Positions 35,221 to 43,383 of a stretch of 64,000 nucleotides of DNA are shown here, piece after piece. Location: contig NZ_JAENHN010000059.1 of the NCBI RefSeq assembly GCF_016595795.1, positions 62,001 to 126,000 on the forward strand, read 5' to 3'. Origin of the DNA: Clostridium yunnanense. Lineage in GTDB: Bacteria > Bacillota > Clostridia > Clostridiales > Clostridiaceae. The notes below the pieces were generated by a model. That model saw only the letters and a program-made list of their open reading frames with translations. It did no database searches and was not told where the DNA came from. A program made the translations under genes and the position numbers. Within the stretch, counting starts at the first letter, position 1; each line of letters begins with the position of its first letter.

Positions 35221-35799
35221 TTATAATCCCTTAATAGTTTTAGTAAATTCATCTTTTTCTTCTTGATCATCAAATAGATTAAACCAATCATATATTTCTA
35301 TGGCGAAATCTATAAAAGCTGTTCCTTGAGCGGTTATGATATTTCTGTCTTTTACAACTCTTGCATAAGAGAAATTTTCTCTTGGAAAAGGGTCTTTCTC
35401 ACCAAATACTTTAATATGATTTTCAGTCCATTCAACAGCAGGGGTGGTGTATTTTACATCATTAAGAATACCGGATTTCGCTAAAAATACTGTACCTGCA
35501 CCGCATATACCAGCTATTAATTTTTTCTTTGAATTTAAACTATTAATTAATTGCAGTAATTCAGGTCTAGTATCACCATACCATCCACCGCCAATAACTA
35601 ATCCATCTACATCTTCATCCAACACTTCGCTTACTAATTTTGCAGGTTTGTACAAAAATCCTGAACGGCTTTTTATGATTTTATCTTCGTATGCAATTGT
35701 AATTATTTCTTTACCTGCACCAGCTCCAAGTAAGTGAGTGGTAAAGGTAACTTCATAATCGGCCATTGCATCAAAGATAAACACTAGTATCTTTTCCAT
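35221..35799 (-). CDS. DJ-1/PfpI family protein
   Basis: 192 residues of the class I glutamine-amidotransferase-like fold. The nucleophile elbow is AGICGAGTVFLAKSGIL with the Cys at about residue 98, and DGLVIGGGWYGD supplies the oxyanion part. A His near TPAVEWTENH could complete the site. Relatives include chaperone/deglycase and stress proteins; the exact activity is not decidable. AGGAGG stands before the ATG. It is monocistronic on the minus strand. Confidence 0.8.
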   Translation of the reverse strand: MEKILVFIFDAMADYEVTFTTHLLGAGAGKEIITIAYEDKIIKSRSGFLYKPAKLVSEVLDEDVDGLVIGGGWYGDTRPELLQLINSLNSKKKLIAGICGAGTVFLAKSGILNDVKYTTPAVEWTENHIKVFGEKDPFPRENFSYARVVKDRNIITAQGTAFIDFAIEIYDWFNLFDDQEEKDEFTKTIKGL

Positions 35800-35869
35800 G
35801 TAATATCCTCCTATCTTGTATGTAGGTTATAAAAAGTTTTAATATTGCTGACTATAACATTTGTTAGTG

Positions 35870-36256
35870 CTATTTTAAAATCTCCTCAAAAATAGGATTT
35901 GATTTTTTATTTATAAACCAAGTTGAAGATCCATCCATTAAAACTCCTCGTGTATTTATATCTTCGCCTACCCATAGCATATAATCCTTAGTAGAATTGT
36001 CTTTAAAATATATAGTTACAGTATAATCACATGATCGTATATCAATTTTCGCATAAGTTTTCTTGTTATCATTTAGTGCTTTTGTAAATCTATCTATAGT
36101 AGTGTTATCTGAAAGTGTCCATTTTTTCTTGTCCGACTGCCTAATTACTTCAATTGAACTGATTTCCTTACTATTAAATACAGTATTATTGATATAAAGT
36201 GCAAATGATGCAATTAGCACAACGAAAAAAAGTAGGATTAGAAAGATTTTTTTCAT
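35870..36256 (-). CDS. Membrane-anchored extracytoplasmic protein
   Basis: 128 residues: an N-terminal hydrophobic anchor (about 4-24), then a beta-rich domain with KKWTLSDNTTIDRFTKALND and YMLWVGEDINTRGVLMDGSS. The architecture (anchor, a test residue helix, then two strands and a W-F motif) is like the protein at 58285, though identity is low. ATG 36256 fits AGGGGTG seven bases upstream. Function unknown. Confidence 0.55.
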   Translation of the reverse strand: MKKIFLILLFFVVLIASFALYINNTVFNSKEISSIEVIRQSDKKKWTLSDNTTIDRFTKALNDNKKTYAKIDIRSCDYTVTIYFKDNSTKDYMLWVGEDINTRGVLMDGSSTWFINKKSNPIFEEILK

Positions 36257-36326
36257 ATTTATCACCCCTAAAAACTTATTAAGAAAAGATAATAGAGAAT
36301 TATATGTTCATGTTTCAATATTTAGC

Positions 36327-36580
36327 TTAGAAATTATAATTAGTTTTATTAGTGTTTTTTGTTTTTCTGAAATTGTACAAAAAGACCAAAGGAATAGATA
36401 TTAGTAATACTGCAATTCCTACAAAGAATGATGAATAAATAAGTCCAAAGTTAATATAACCAAAGTACTTAGTTTTGTAGTAGTCTCTTCATGTTTGTCA
36501 TATCAAATGCCATAATTGAATCGGCAATACAGTGCATTATTAAGGAAACAAAAATTTTGAATTTACTGGATGTAATATGA
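36327..36580 (-). pseudogene. Broken membrane protein gene, possibly CPBP protease-like
   Basis: Two minus-strand frames read as one decayed protein: KFKIFVSLIMHCIADSIMAF up to a stop at about 36487, then after a frame change KYFGYINFGLIYSSFFVG and SIPLVFLYNFRKT ending at 36327. The HCIAD stretch is like the HxxxD of CPBP intramembrane proteases. No start or upstream half is found. Confidence 0.4.
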
Positions 36581-36736
36581 ATTTATTATCCTATAAAATT
36601 TTTATATATACAAGTAATTCCAATTACAAAGTGCTAGAATACTGATTGAAGGATCGAACTTCACTAACACTAGATATTCATAGGAATTTTATTGTAATAT
36701 GACAGTATGATGACGTATTATGTGTGATATCTTATA

Positions 36737-36842
36737 GATATGGATGTACCACTTGCTAATAAAATTTATTGTTTTAAGTTCTCTCACCAGAACTCGTGAA
36801 AGTTTTAAGAACAGATTTAGGTTCGAAGTGGTGAATCTATAG
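36737..36842. repeat. Hairpin repeat family A, copy 4 (single hairpin)
   Basis: Starts TATGGATGTACCACTTG and ends GTTCGAAGTGGTGAATC. The tip is CTCTCAC-CAGAACTC-GTGAAAG with an 8-base loop. Closest to copy 1, including a shared AATAAAATTTATTGTTTT in the left arm. Confidence 0.75.
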
Positions 36843-36970
36843 ATTAACTTTAAAAAGAATATATAAATCAAGGAAAATTACATTATTAGTTAATATGTCT
36901 TCTAGTGAACCTTAAATTCATGGAATTAAAATGATTATATTTAGAAACAAGATATATAAGGAGAGTAATT

Positions 36971-37594
36971 ATGAAATACGAATGGAAAAAGCAAGAAAAG
37001 AATTTATATTTACCAAAAGATAAACCAGATTTAATTACAGTACCAAAGCAAAAATTCTTTATGATAAAAGGAAAAGGAAATCCTAATGACGAAGATTTCG
37101 CTGAAAGAATAGGGGTATTATATTCGTTAGCCTATGCTGTTAGAATGATGCCAAAGCAAGGTTACACGCCAGAGGGGTATTTTGAATATACTGTTTATCC
37201 GCTTGAAGGTGTATGGGATCTTACAGAAGAGGGAAGAAAGCTTGATACCTTAAATAAAGATGAACTATTATATACCATAATGATTAGACAGCCTGATTTT
37301 GTCACTGAGGAAGTTGTAAGTAAAGCCTTTGAAAATGTTAGAAAGAAGAAGCCAAATCCTTTATTAGAGGAGGTAACTTTTGAGACTATGGAGGATGGAT
37401 TATCAGTTCAGATGATGCATATTGGTTCTTATGATGATGAACCACAAAGCTTTGAACAAATGAAAAATTTTATAAAGGAAAATGACCTTGAAATTACAAC
37501 ACTAGTACATAGAGAAATCTATATTTCAGATACAAGAAGAACTGAAAAATCCAAACTAAAAACTGTTTTAAGGTATAGGGTTTATCGTAGGTAA
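36971..37594 (+). CDS. GyrI-like small-molecule-binding protein
   Basis: 207 residues of the stand-alone GyrI-like/SOUL-type fold (AraC effector-binding superfamily). VPKQKFFMIKGKGNPNDEDF, the YSLAYAVRMM helix, FEYTVYPLEGVWD and the C-terminal YISDTRRTEKSKLKTVLRY are typical. Such proteins bind hydrophobic cations; some hydrolyse cyclopropane compounds. The role here is unknown. AAGGAGAG precedes the ATG. It is monocistronic and followed by a strong terminator. Confidence 0.8.
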   Translation: MKYEWKKQEKNLYLPKDKPDLITVPKQKFFMIKGKGNPNDEDFAERIGVLYSLAYAVRMMPKQGYTPEGYFEYTVYPLEGVWDLTEEGRKLDTLNKDELLYTIMIRQPDFVTEEVVSKAFENVRKKKPNPLLEEVTFETMEDGLSVQMMHIGSYDDEPQSFEQMKNFIKENDLEITTLVHREIYISDTRRTEKSKLKTVLRYRVYRR

Positions 37595-37633
37595 TAAACC
37601 ATTAAAATATAGGAACATCAACATAAATATTTT

Positions 37634-37688
37634 TAAAGTGCAAAGTAATGTGACCACTAAAAAGATTGGTTATTACTTTGCACTTTAT
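37634..37688. terminator. Intrinsic terminator
   Basis: AAAGTGCAAAGTAAT / ATTACTTTGCACTTT, a perfect 15-bp stem with a 24-base loop and U-rich flank. Confidence 0.85.
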
Positions 37689-37827
37689 TATCAATAACTT
37701 TAGTAAACATAGGCTAAATAAAGACTTTAAATATAAATATTCTTTGGGAATGTAAAGCTTACACCTGTAGCAAAATAAAATTCTCAGCATATAGTAATAT
37801 TAGATTACTTAATAGTAGAGGGGAATT

Positions 37828-38880
37828 ATGGCAGGTTTTAACAGAGTTATAGTAGATAAGAAATTCTTAAGAAGAAATCTAGTTGAGGAAGAGGATATAT
37901 CTAAATCTCTAAGCAGGTTCATAGATAACTCCATAAACGCTAGAAGAGAAGTGACAACTAGTGAAAACCCTTGTAAGATTTATATAAATATAAACAATGA
38001 CTTACTACAAATCAGTGATAATAGCGGAGGAATCCAGAGTAAGATCACAGACAAAGATATCTTTAGAATAGGTTTTGAAAATGGAGATCATATTTCAGGA
38101 TTAGGTATCAAGAAATCATTTTTTAAGCTGGGAAATAAAATAGAGATATTTTCAAACAAGAAAAGATGCTCTAGAAAATTTTCCTTAGATCTTAATTCAA
38201 AAAGCGATGAGCTTGAATCCCAAAGTGAAAACTTAGCTTATGATTCAAAAATAGTAGAAGGAACTACTATCATAATCAGTGACTTAGAGAAAAGTTTGAA
38301 GAAAGAATTAGATAATAGATACTTTATGGATAAGATCTTAACGAGACTTGGCAGGATGTATAGTAAGTTTATCGAAAAGGGTGAGCTTATAATTTTGATT
38401 AATGAGAGAGAAGTAGCGGCAAGAGGAATTATGGCTAAAAAACTTAATTCCTGCAGGATATTAGGCGGCTATGAAGTGACTTTATATAAAGGTTCTAAGG
38501 AAGATTATTCTGGAATTGATTTGTTCATAAATGACTTTATGGAATACGAAAGAGTGAAGAATAGAGAAGTTAAGTGGAATCTACTAAATGAACAAAAACA
38601 CACTTACACTGACTGTATTGTTGAAATAAGCTATCATGGTGATAAGGAAAAATTCTTAGATGAAAAAGAGCTGCTATTTACGGAAGTTATAAAATTTATA
38701 AAGGATAATAAAATGTACTTCCAAAGCAGCACTATAATCATTCAATATGATATGCCGATTGGAAAAGTAGAAGAGTTAAAGGAATACTATGACGAAGACA
38801 CTGCAAAAGCCATAGGAATTAGAGGGTTTGATAGGTTATATGAGGAGTATCTTCATGGAAAGCTACAAGATCATAAGTAG
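37828..38880 (+). CDS. Orphan GHKL (Hsp90/histidine kinase-like) ATPase
   Basis: 350 residues. The N-terminal 100 residues hold the Bergerat ATP fold: N box SRFIDNSINAR (about 30-39), G1 box QISDNSGGIQ (61-70) and G2 box HISGLGIKKS (88-97). The middle contains VEGTTIIISDLEKSLKKEL, and the rest is alpha/beta. No kinase, MutL or gyrase partner domain is visible. Similar DUF-like GHKL proteins occur alone in defence and DNA-handling loci. AGAGGGG precedes the ATG. It stands alone between a terminator and the riboswitch. Confidence 0.7.
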   Translation: MAGFNRVIVDKKFLRRNLVEEEDISKSLSRFIDNSINARREVTTSENPCKIYININNDLLQISDNSGGIQSKITDKDIFRIGFENGDHISGLGIKKSFFKLGNKIEIFSNKKRCSRKFSLDLNSKSDELESQSENLAYDSKIVEGTTIIISDLEKSLKKELDNRYFMDKILTRLGRMYSKFIEKGELIILINEREVAARGIMAKKLNSCRILGGYEVTLYKGSKEDYSGIDLFINDFMEYERVKNREVKWNLLNEQKHTYTDCIVEISYHGDKEKFLDEKELLFTEVIKFIKDNKMYFQSSTIIIQYDMPIGKVEELKEYYDEDTAKAIGIRGFDRLYEEYLHGKLQDHK

Positions 38881-38969
38881 AAGAAAATTCCTTAATGTTT
38901 AATATTGACTAATTTAGCTGCTTTTGATAGCATTATAGATATTAAAAGAAACTTAATAATATAATGTTT

Positions 38970-39062
38970 TATAGGGTTCCGCAGTTTTAATTTTGAAGCT
39001 GGTCTGGTCCAAGATAAAACGCACAGCTTGCTGTGTTCACGGAAGGATAAAAGCCTGGGAGA
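38970..39062 (+). promoter_or_regulatory. Guanidine-I (ykkC) riboswitch 1
   Basis: TAGGGTTCCG, CTGGTCCAAGATAAAACGC, a CACAGC/GCTGTG stem, then ACGGAAGGATAAAAGCC and TGGGAGA match the ykkC/guanidine-I core in order. It precedes a SugE/Gdx-type guanidine exporter, the classic partner. A terminator whose 5' arm is the riboswitch AAGCC follows, so guanidine binding should allow read-through. Confidence 0.9.
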
Positions 39063-39097
39063 TATTTAATTATATCAACCATGGCTTTTTTTATTCT
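39050..39097 (+). terminator. Riboswitch-controlled terminator 1
   Basis: AAGCC of the riboswitch 3' side pairs with GGCTTTTTTT at 39084-39093. Mutually exclusive folding with the ligand-bound core is expected. Confidence 0.75.
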
Positions 39098-39185
39098 TTA
39101 GTAATTTATACCACAATTATATGTGTAGATAATTATGTGAACATACTTAAGACATAATATAAGTTGAAGAATAAAAAAGAATAAT

Positions 39186-39280
39186 ATGTCGCCTGTAAGA
39201 TTCTTCACATACGCTTAAGAAAAGGCAGGTGAACAAAACAATCCACTAAAGAAAATCGCTTTTGCGAGTTTTTTATTTTA
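39186..39280 (+). promoter_or_regulatory. Possible second leader element before the guanidine exporter gene
   Basis: A 10-codon frame (39186-39218, MSPVRFFTYA), a possible CGCCTG / CAGGTG stem around it, and ATCGCTTTTGCGAG plus TTTTTT as a weak terminator ten bases before the exporter ribosome site. No ribosome site is clear for the short frame. Possibly a second attenuator; may be chance. Confidence 0.3.
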
Positions 39281-39295
39281 AGGAGAGTGAAGAAT

Positions 39296-39616
39296 ATGAA
39301 ATGGTTATTTTTAGTTATCGCAGGTCTTTTTGAGGTATGCTGGGCAGTGGGCTTGAAGTATTCAGAGGGATTTACAAAGGTTATGCCAAGTATAATTACA
39401 GTAGGTGGCATGATAGCAAGCTTTTATTTTTTATCATTGGCACTTAAAGATCTGCCACTAGGTACTGCATATGCAATTTGGACAGGAATTGGTACTATAG
39501 GAACGGTTATTTTAGGTATAATATTGTTCAAAGAACCTATGGACATCATAAGATTGATCTGCATTGCATTTATAGTAGCAGGAATAATAGGCTTGAAGCT
39601 AGTCTCACACAGTTAA
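39296..39616 (+). CDS. gdx: SMR-family guanidinium exporter (SugE/Gdx type)
   Basis: 106 residues with four membrane segments, a small multidrug resistance protein. The essential Glu falls at position 13 (GLFEVCWAVGLK) if ATG 39296 is used, the exact place known for the family, which supports this start over the GTG at 39287. LGTAYAIWTGIGTIGTVILG and FKEP are conserved. The CWAVGLK and G-rich pattern belongs to the Gdx (guanidinium/H+ antiporter) rather than the EmrE branch. The guanidine-I riboswitch upstream fits this. Works as an antiparallel dimer in the membrane. Confidence 0.92.
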   Translation: MKWLFLVIAGLFEVCWAVGLKYSEGFTKVMPSIITVGGMIASFYFLSLALKDLPLGTAYAIWTGIGTIGTVILGIILFKEPMDIIRLICIAFIVAGIIGLKLVSHS

Positions 39617-39649
39617 GGCTCTTGATGGTTCGATATAAAAAACAGTATT

Positions 39650-39750
39650 ATATGGTTGTACTAACTCATGGTAAAACTTATTATTTTTTAGTTCTATCAC
39701 CAGAACCATGAGAGTTTTAAAAATAGATTTCGGATTGAAGTGATACATCT
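39650..39750. repeat. Hairpin repeat family A, copy 5 (single hairpin, left arm diverged)
   Basis: Left end TATATGGTTGTACTAACT, tip loop CAGAACCA between CTATCAC and TGAGAG, right arm TAGATTTCGGATTGAAGTG then ATACATC, nearly identical to copy 2 on the right. It lies just after the exporter gene. Confidence 0.65.
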
Positions 39751-39759
39751 CTTTAAAGG

Positions 39760-39808
39760 TCGTGTACTTAGGAAAAATGTTTTCCTAAGTACATGGCTTT
39801 TATTTTTA
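39760..39808. terminator. Intrinsic terminator of the exporter unit
   Basis: CATGTACTTAGGAAAA-type stem: GTACTTAGGAAAA / TTTTCCTAAGTAC with a 3-base loop, followed by ATGGCTTTTATTTTT. Confidence 0.85.
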
Positions 39809-39836
39809 AGGAAGATTTAGATATTATTTTAAACTT

Positions 39837-39932
39837 TCAATATTAAATAGAAGTGGTAAGGTAAAGGATTAGCTGACATACATAATTTAATAGTTCAGTT
39901 AGAAACTCTATAATAAGCTAAATCTAAATATA
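39837..39932 (+). repeat. Dispersed intergenic repeat, family C, copy 3 (weak)
   Basis: AAACTTTCAATATTAAATAG, a middle part, then ACATAATTTAATAGTTCAGT and TAGAAACTCTATAAT follow the order of copies 1 and 2, but with more differences. Confidence 0.3.
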
Positions 39933-39948
39933 AATCTTGTGGAATAAA

Positions 39949-39981
39949 TTGGACGCAGTTGATATAATTACAAGTAATTAA
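39949..39981 (+). promoter_or_regulatory. Promoter repeat with dyad (copy 2)
   Basis: TTGGAC (39949-39954), then TATAAT at 39963-39968, overlapped by the perfect dyad TAATTACAAGTAATTA (39966-39981, 7-bp arms). The same AATTGG-N-GATATAATTACAAG arrangement occurs at 32.36 and 57.58 kb. It precedes the 40059 gene by about 80 bases. Confidence 0.55.
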
Positions 39982-40058
39982 CAGATTTGTGTATGAGTTT
40001 TATGAGAAGGTTATTGGCCTTTTTAAAATAAGCTAAGAGAAGAAAGGAAGAGATAAGG

Positions 40059-40277
40059 ATGGAAAAAAGTCTAAAGTTATTTGGAGGACTAGTCGCAGGG
40101 TTAGTCTTGGTGTATATCAATACGGTAATATCTAGTTATGATATTCTAGATAACGCATTTGGATTTGTTTTAAATGGGGTAATGAGAGGAATGTCTCTTA
40201 TGGGGCTTATAATAGTTGAAGTGACAGGTGTGCTTCTATTTATTGAAAGCATAAAAGCTTTTTCTAAAAAATCATAG
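40059..40277 (+). CDS. Small two-TM membrane protein
   Basis: 72 residues with membrane segments at about 7-26 and 43-63, ending IKAFSKKS. GGAAGAGATAAGG precedes the ATG. It has its own promoter copy. No family recognised; it may be co-transcribed with the 40409 gene 131 bases on. Confidence 0.55.
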   Translation: MEKSLKLFGGLVAGLVLVYINTVISSYDILDNAFGFVLNGVMRGMSLMGLIIVEVTGVLLFIESIKAFSKKS

Positions 40278-40408
40278 GTATTATGTGCAGATGTTTGTTG
40301 ACTTTAATTTTCAACTGCTTAAAGGCTATTTATGAGAAAAAGAAGTAAAAGGAATTAACTATACTTAGATAGCACAAGTACATTATTTATAATCATAGGA
40401 GGAAAACA

Positions 40409-40720
40409 ATGAAAGATAAATTTACTAAGTTTATGTTAGCAGGAATATTACTTTGTCTAATAGTTATTGCAGATAAACCTACTAGTAATCAAAATGGTAC
40501 ATTTAATCCGGCCACAGTTAATGTTAATACAGGGCAACAGGTTATACAACTTGCACCTAATAGAATTGCTGTTGTGGACAATAGTAGTAATTCTGGTATG
40601 GAAGGAACTATACTAGTTTTTGACTACGATAGTAATACTAAAAAGTTTAATTACTCAGGAACTATGAATTATTATGATTATTTTCGAAATCCTTCTAAAT
40701 ATGGAGTATTTAAAAATTAG
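40409..40720 (+). CDS. Small exported or membrane-anchored protein
   Basis: 103 residues: a signal-anchor (KFMLAGILLCLIVIA, about 6-20; no strong cleavage or lipobox, though a Cys lies at 17), then a Thr/Asn-rich linker and a beta-rich tail IAVVDNSSNSGMEGTILVFD then SGTMNYYDYF. AGGAGG precedes the ATG. Function unknown. Confidence 0.55.
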   Translation: MKDKFTKFMLAGILLCLIVIADKPTSNQNGTFNPATVNVNTGQQVIQLAPNRIAVVDNSSNSGMEGTILVFDYDSNTKKFNYSGTMNYYDYFRNPSKYGVFKN

Positions 40721-41093
40721 TTTCGGTTAAAGAAAAGAGCTATTCCCAATTTTGGATTGTTTTTTGGATTCATTGCATAAGAAATACAATCACAACTATA
40801 TTATTAGCATTACATTTATTTTAAGAAAGTTGAAAGTTCATAATTAAATTCGTAAAAAACATTATAATAGATGATTTAATAGGTATGAATTATTTGCAAG
40901 AAGCCCTCAAACCCTGATTTTGTAAATAACTTTTTAAATAGTTATATATTTTAATAGATATATTTTTAAAAAGGTAACTATTTTTGATTTTATAATTTTT
41001 TATAGGGAAATTCTTTTATATTTATCTATAGATCCCATCTCTATATATAAATACATTCAGACTTTTAAGAAATTAAGTGATTAAAGGAGAAAA
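40721..41093. other. Intergenic, no supported feature
   Basis: 373 AT-rich bases. A CATTATAAT stretch near 40860 could be a -10. No repeat copy, terminator or open frame is convincing. Confidence 0.4.
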
Positions 41094-41801
41094 ATGCTAC
41101 AACATAAAAATTTAAAAGCGATTTTATTTGATTCTGGACGAGTTCTTATTGATCCGCGAACAGGAGACTGGTTCGTGCCTCTAAATTTTAACAGGTATGT
41201 TGATAAAAGCAAATTTGATTTTCTAGATGAATTGCTGATACAACTGTCTTTTTACAACTCTATAAAGTTTTTAGAGGGAAAGAGCATTGTTTTAACTGAA
41301 GAAGAGGAGTTTGAACACTTTGTAGAATTTTATAGAGTTTTATCAAATGAGTTACCAGGTTTAGAGCTAAATGAAAACCACATCGTTGAAATAGCTAGGG
41401 ATACAGTGTTTAATGACGAAAAATTTTTATTTTATGAAGATGTGTTTGAGGTTATACCACAGTTAAGCAAAAGCTATAAGCTTGGAGTAGTATCAGATAC
41501 TTGGCCTTCACTAGAGCGAGTATTTAAGAATGCTGGGCTAAGAGAGTATTTTTCAACCTTTGTTATGTCATCAAAGATAGGCGTTATAAAGCCAGATGAA
41601 TTAATGTTCACTACCGCTTTATCTGAATTAAATATTAAGCCAGAAGAAGTAATCTTTATTGATGATAATATAAAAAATATTGAAGGTGCAGCTAAGTTGG
41701 GTATGCAAGGCGTTTTGATGATAAGAGATAAAAATATTAATGCTTGCACAGAGTATGAAACCATTAGCAATTTAAAGGTGCTTCTAAGTTTATTAGGGTA
41801 G
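41094..41801 (+). CDS. HAD-superfamily hydrolase
   Basis: 235 residues with an alpha-helical cap (subfamily IA). Motif I is AILFDSGRVLID, where the second acid of the usual DxD is replaced by Gly-Arg: D-S-G-R; motif II is GVVSDTWPS, motif III Lys is in IGVIKPDELMF, and motif IV is VIFIDDN. The usual DxDGT is therefore altered at the general acid position, so phosphatase activity may be weak, or the protein may do other hydrolysis. AAAGGAG precedes the ATG. A NUDIX gene follows by 60 bases. Confidence 0.75.
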   Translation: MLQHKNLKAILFDSGRVLIDPRTGDWFVPLNFNRYVDKSKFDFLDELLIQLSFYNSIKFLEGKSIVLTEEEEFEHFVEFYRVLSNELPGLELNENHIVEIARDTVFNDEKFLFYEDVFEVIPQLSKSYKLGVVSDTWPSLERVFKNAGLREYFSTFVMSSKIGVIKPDELMFTTALSELNIKPEEVIFIDDNIKNIEGAAKLGMQGVLMIRDKNINACTEYETISNLKVLLSLLG

Positions 41802-41861
41802 ATAAATATTCTAGAGTTTGAAATGAGGAAAATATAAAACCAAACTGAAAGTGGTGAAAAA

Positions 41862-42353
41862 ATGAGTAGAGATATTATATTTAAAACAGAGGAATATGTG
41901 TTCAGCTATAGGGTTGCAGGACTTTTGATACAGAATGGAAAAGTCTTATTGCAAAAACCAGTAGATGATACGGGATATGCAATTCCTGGAGGACATGTTG
42001 CACTTGGCGAGACAAATGAAGAAACATTGATTCGTGAGTTTAAAGAGGAAATAAATGCAGACATTAAAGTAGACAAACTAAGATGGGTAGGAGAATTATT
42101 CTTTCCGTGGGGAGATAAACCTTGCCACCAAATATGTCTATTTTATGAGGTTTCATTAGCAGGAGATATTAATATACCACTTGATGGAACATTTTTTGGT
42201 ACTGAACAATTAGAAGGAAAGTCCTTCAAATTAGAGTTTTCATGGGTTGATACTAAGGCTATAAAAAACATAGAATTATACCCTATTGAGGCAAAAGAGT
42301 ATCTTTATGAGGGATTAGATGAAATAAAACATTTTGTGTACAAACAGGATTAA
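41862..42353 (+). CDS. NUDIX hydrolase
   Basis: 163 residues. The Nudix box GGHVALGETNEETLIREFKE then EINADI is complete. YRVAGLLIQNGKVLLQKP precedes it. Its order, with a long insertion CHQICLFYEVSLAGDINIPL, is that of ADP-ribose or nucleoside polyphosphate hydrolases of unknown target. Start ATG 41862 follows GTGGTGA. It is co-oriented with the HAD hydrolase. Confidence 0.85.
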   Translation: MSRDIIFKTEEYVFSYRVAGLLIQNGKVLLQKPVDDTGYAIPGGHVALGETNEETLIREFKEEINADIKVDKLRWVGELFFPWGDKPCHQICLFYEVSLAGDINIPLDGTFFGTEQLEGKSFKLEFSWVDTKAIKNIELYPIEAKEYLYEGLDEIKHFVYKQD

Positions 42354-42414
42354 GGATGCAAATTTTAAATTATAAAAAGTTGTATACAAGTATTTATGTA
42401 TAAGGGGAATTTTT

Positions 42415-42561
42415 ATGAAAAACTTTATGATTGGAATGTATGGAAAGTTTGATAGTAGAAAATTTCATAGAGATTTTAGAGATAACTTTTATGGAATAGA
42501 AGCATGTCTTTTTGAACATGAAAGTGATATAGAAAAAACGAAGAGAATATATAGCAGTTAA
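42415..42561 (+). CDS. Short open frame, likely remnant or micro-protein
   Basis: 48 codons starting MKNFMIGMYGKFDSRKFHRD and ending KTKRIYSS, with a good ribosome site AAGGGGAA 6 bases upstream. It looks like the start of a larger clostridial protein that begins with a beta strand and a FRDNFYGIEACLFE helix, cut short by a stop. Not present as a longer frame downstream. Confidence 0.4.
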   Translation: MKNFMIGMYGKFDSRKFHRDFRDNFYGIEACLFEHESDIEKTKRIYSS

Positions 42562-42626
42562 AAAATAAGATATAGTGCTTTTTATAATAAGTTTTTTATG
42601 GGTAAGTTAATTAGGTGGTGGTATAC

Positions 42627-43307
42627 ATGGTAAATGAGTTAATTTATGAGTTAAATACCCGTGGTGTTGATTTTATCAAGGTAGTAGATATATCAATGCT
42701 CTCGAAAAAAGAAAATAGGGGATACAACATCGCTATTTTAATAGGAATAGTTTTAAGTCCTGATTATATTTTACGCATTTCAAAAGAGAATAAAGTAGAT
42801 CATTCCGAGTTTGGAGAAAAGGAAGATAAGGCAGGTGACCTTTCAGAATGGACGGCTGATTTTATCATTAAAAAAGGATATAAAGCCTTTGCTCAATCGG
42901 ATAGAAATCTAATACATGGATTTTTTGATGAAATTACGAAAACTACTCCACTGCCACATAAAAAAGTTGGTATATTAGCTGGATTAGGTTGGATTGGGAA
43001 AAGTAATTTGTTAGTTACCTCGGAATACGGAAGTGCATTGTGTTTGTGTACCGTTTTAACAAATGCCCCGTTGCCAACTGAAAATAGGAAACTAATAATG
43101 CCTAAATGTGGTGAGTGTACTGTTTGTAAAGACATATGTCCGTCGAGTGTAATTCATGGTACTACTTGGGAACCAGGTATGAATAGAGATTTGATAGTTG
43201 ACGTGTACAATTGTACTGGCTGTTTAAAATGTTTAGCCAGTTGTCCATGGACGCAAAAGTATATGGACAATAATATTGCTAAGCAAGATCAGTGTAAGTC
43301 ATATTAA
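42627..43307 (+). CDS. Epoxyqueuosine reductase-like protein with two 4Fe-4S clusters
   Basis: 226 residues. The C-terminal part has two Cys sets, CGECTVCKDICP and CTGCLKCLASCP, for two 4Fe-4S clusters, preceded by GLGWIGKSNLLVTSEYGSAL, a hallmark of the QueG-like fold. QueG itself is longer (about 380 residues) and binds cobalamin; this shorter relative is a 4Fe-4S double-cluster protein of unknown substrate. ATG 42627 fits AGGTGGTGG; the GTG at 42615 overlaps it. Confidence 0.75.
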   Translation: MVNELIYELNTRGVDFIKVVDISMLSKKENRGYNIAILIGIVLSPDYILRISKENKVDHSEFGEKEDKAGDLSEWTADFIIKKGYKAFAQSDRNLIHGFFDEITKTTPLPHKKVGILAGLGWIGKSNLLVTSEYGSALCLCTVLTNAPLPTENRKLIMPKCGECTVCKDICPSSVIHGTTWEPGMNRDLIVDVYNCTGCLKCLASCPWTQKYMDNNIAKQDQCKSY

Positions 43308-43383
43308 TTCGCAACTTTCTACTAGGGTACAACAATGGAATAATGAGAAAATTAGAATTTATATTTTATTTAGGGGGTACATT

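Noticed and set aside
40721-41093. Hidden small RNA or gene
   Set aside because: Only AT-rich sequence and a -10-like box; nothing folded or coding can be supported.
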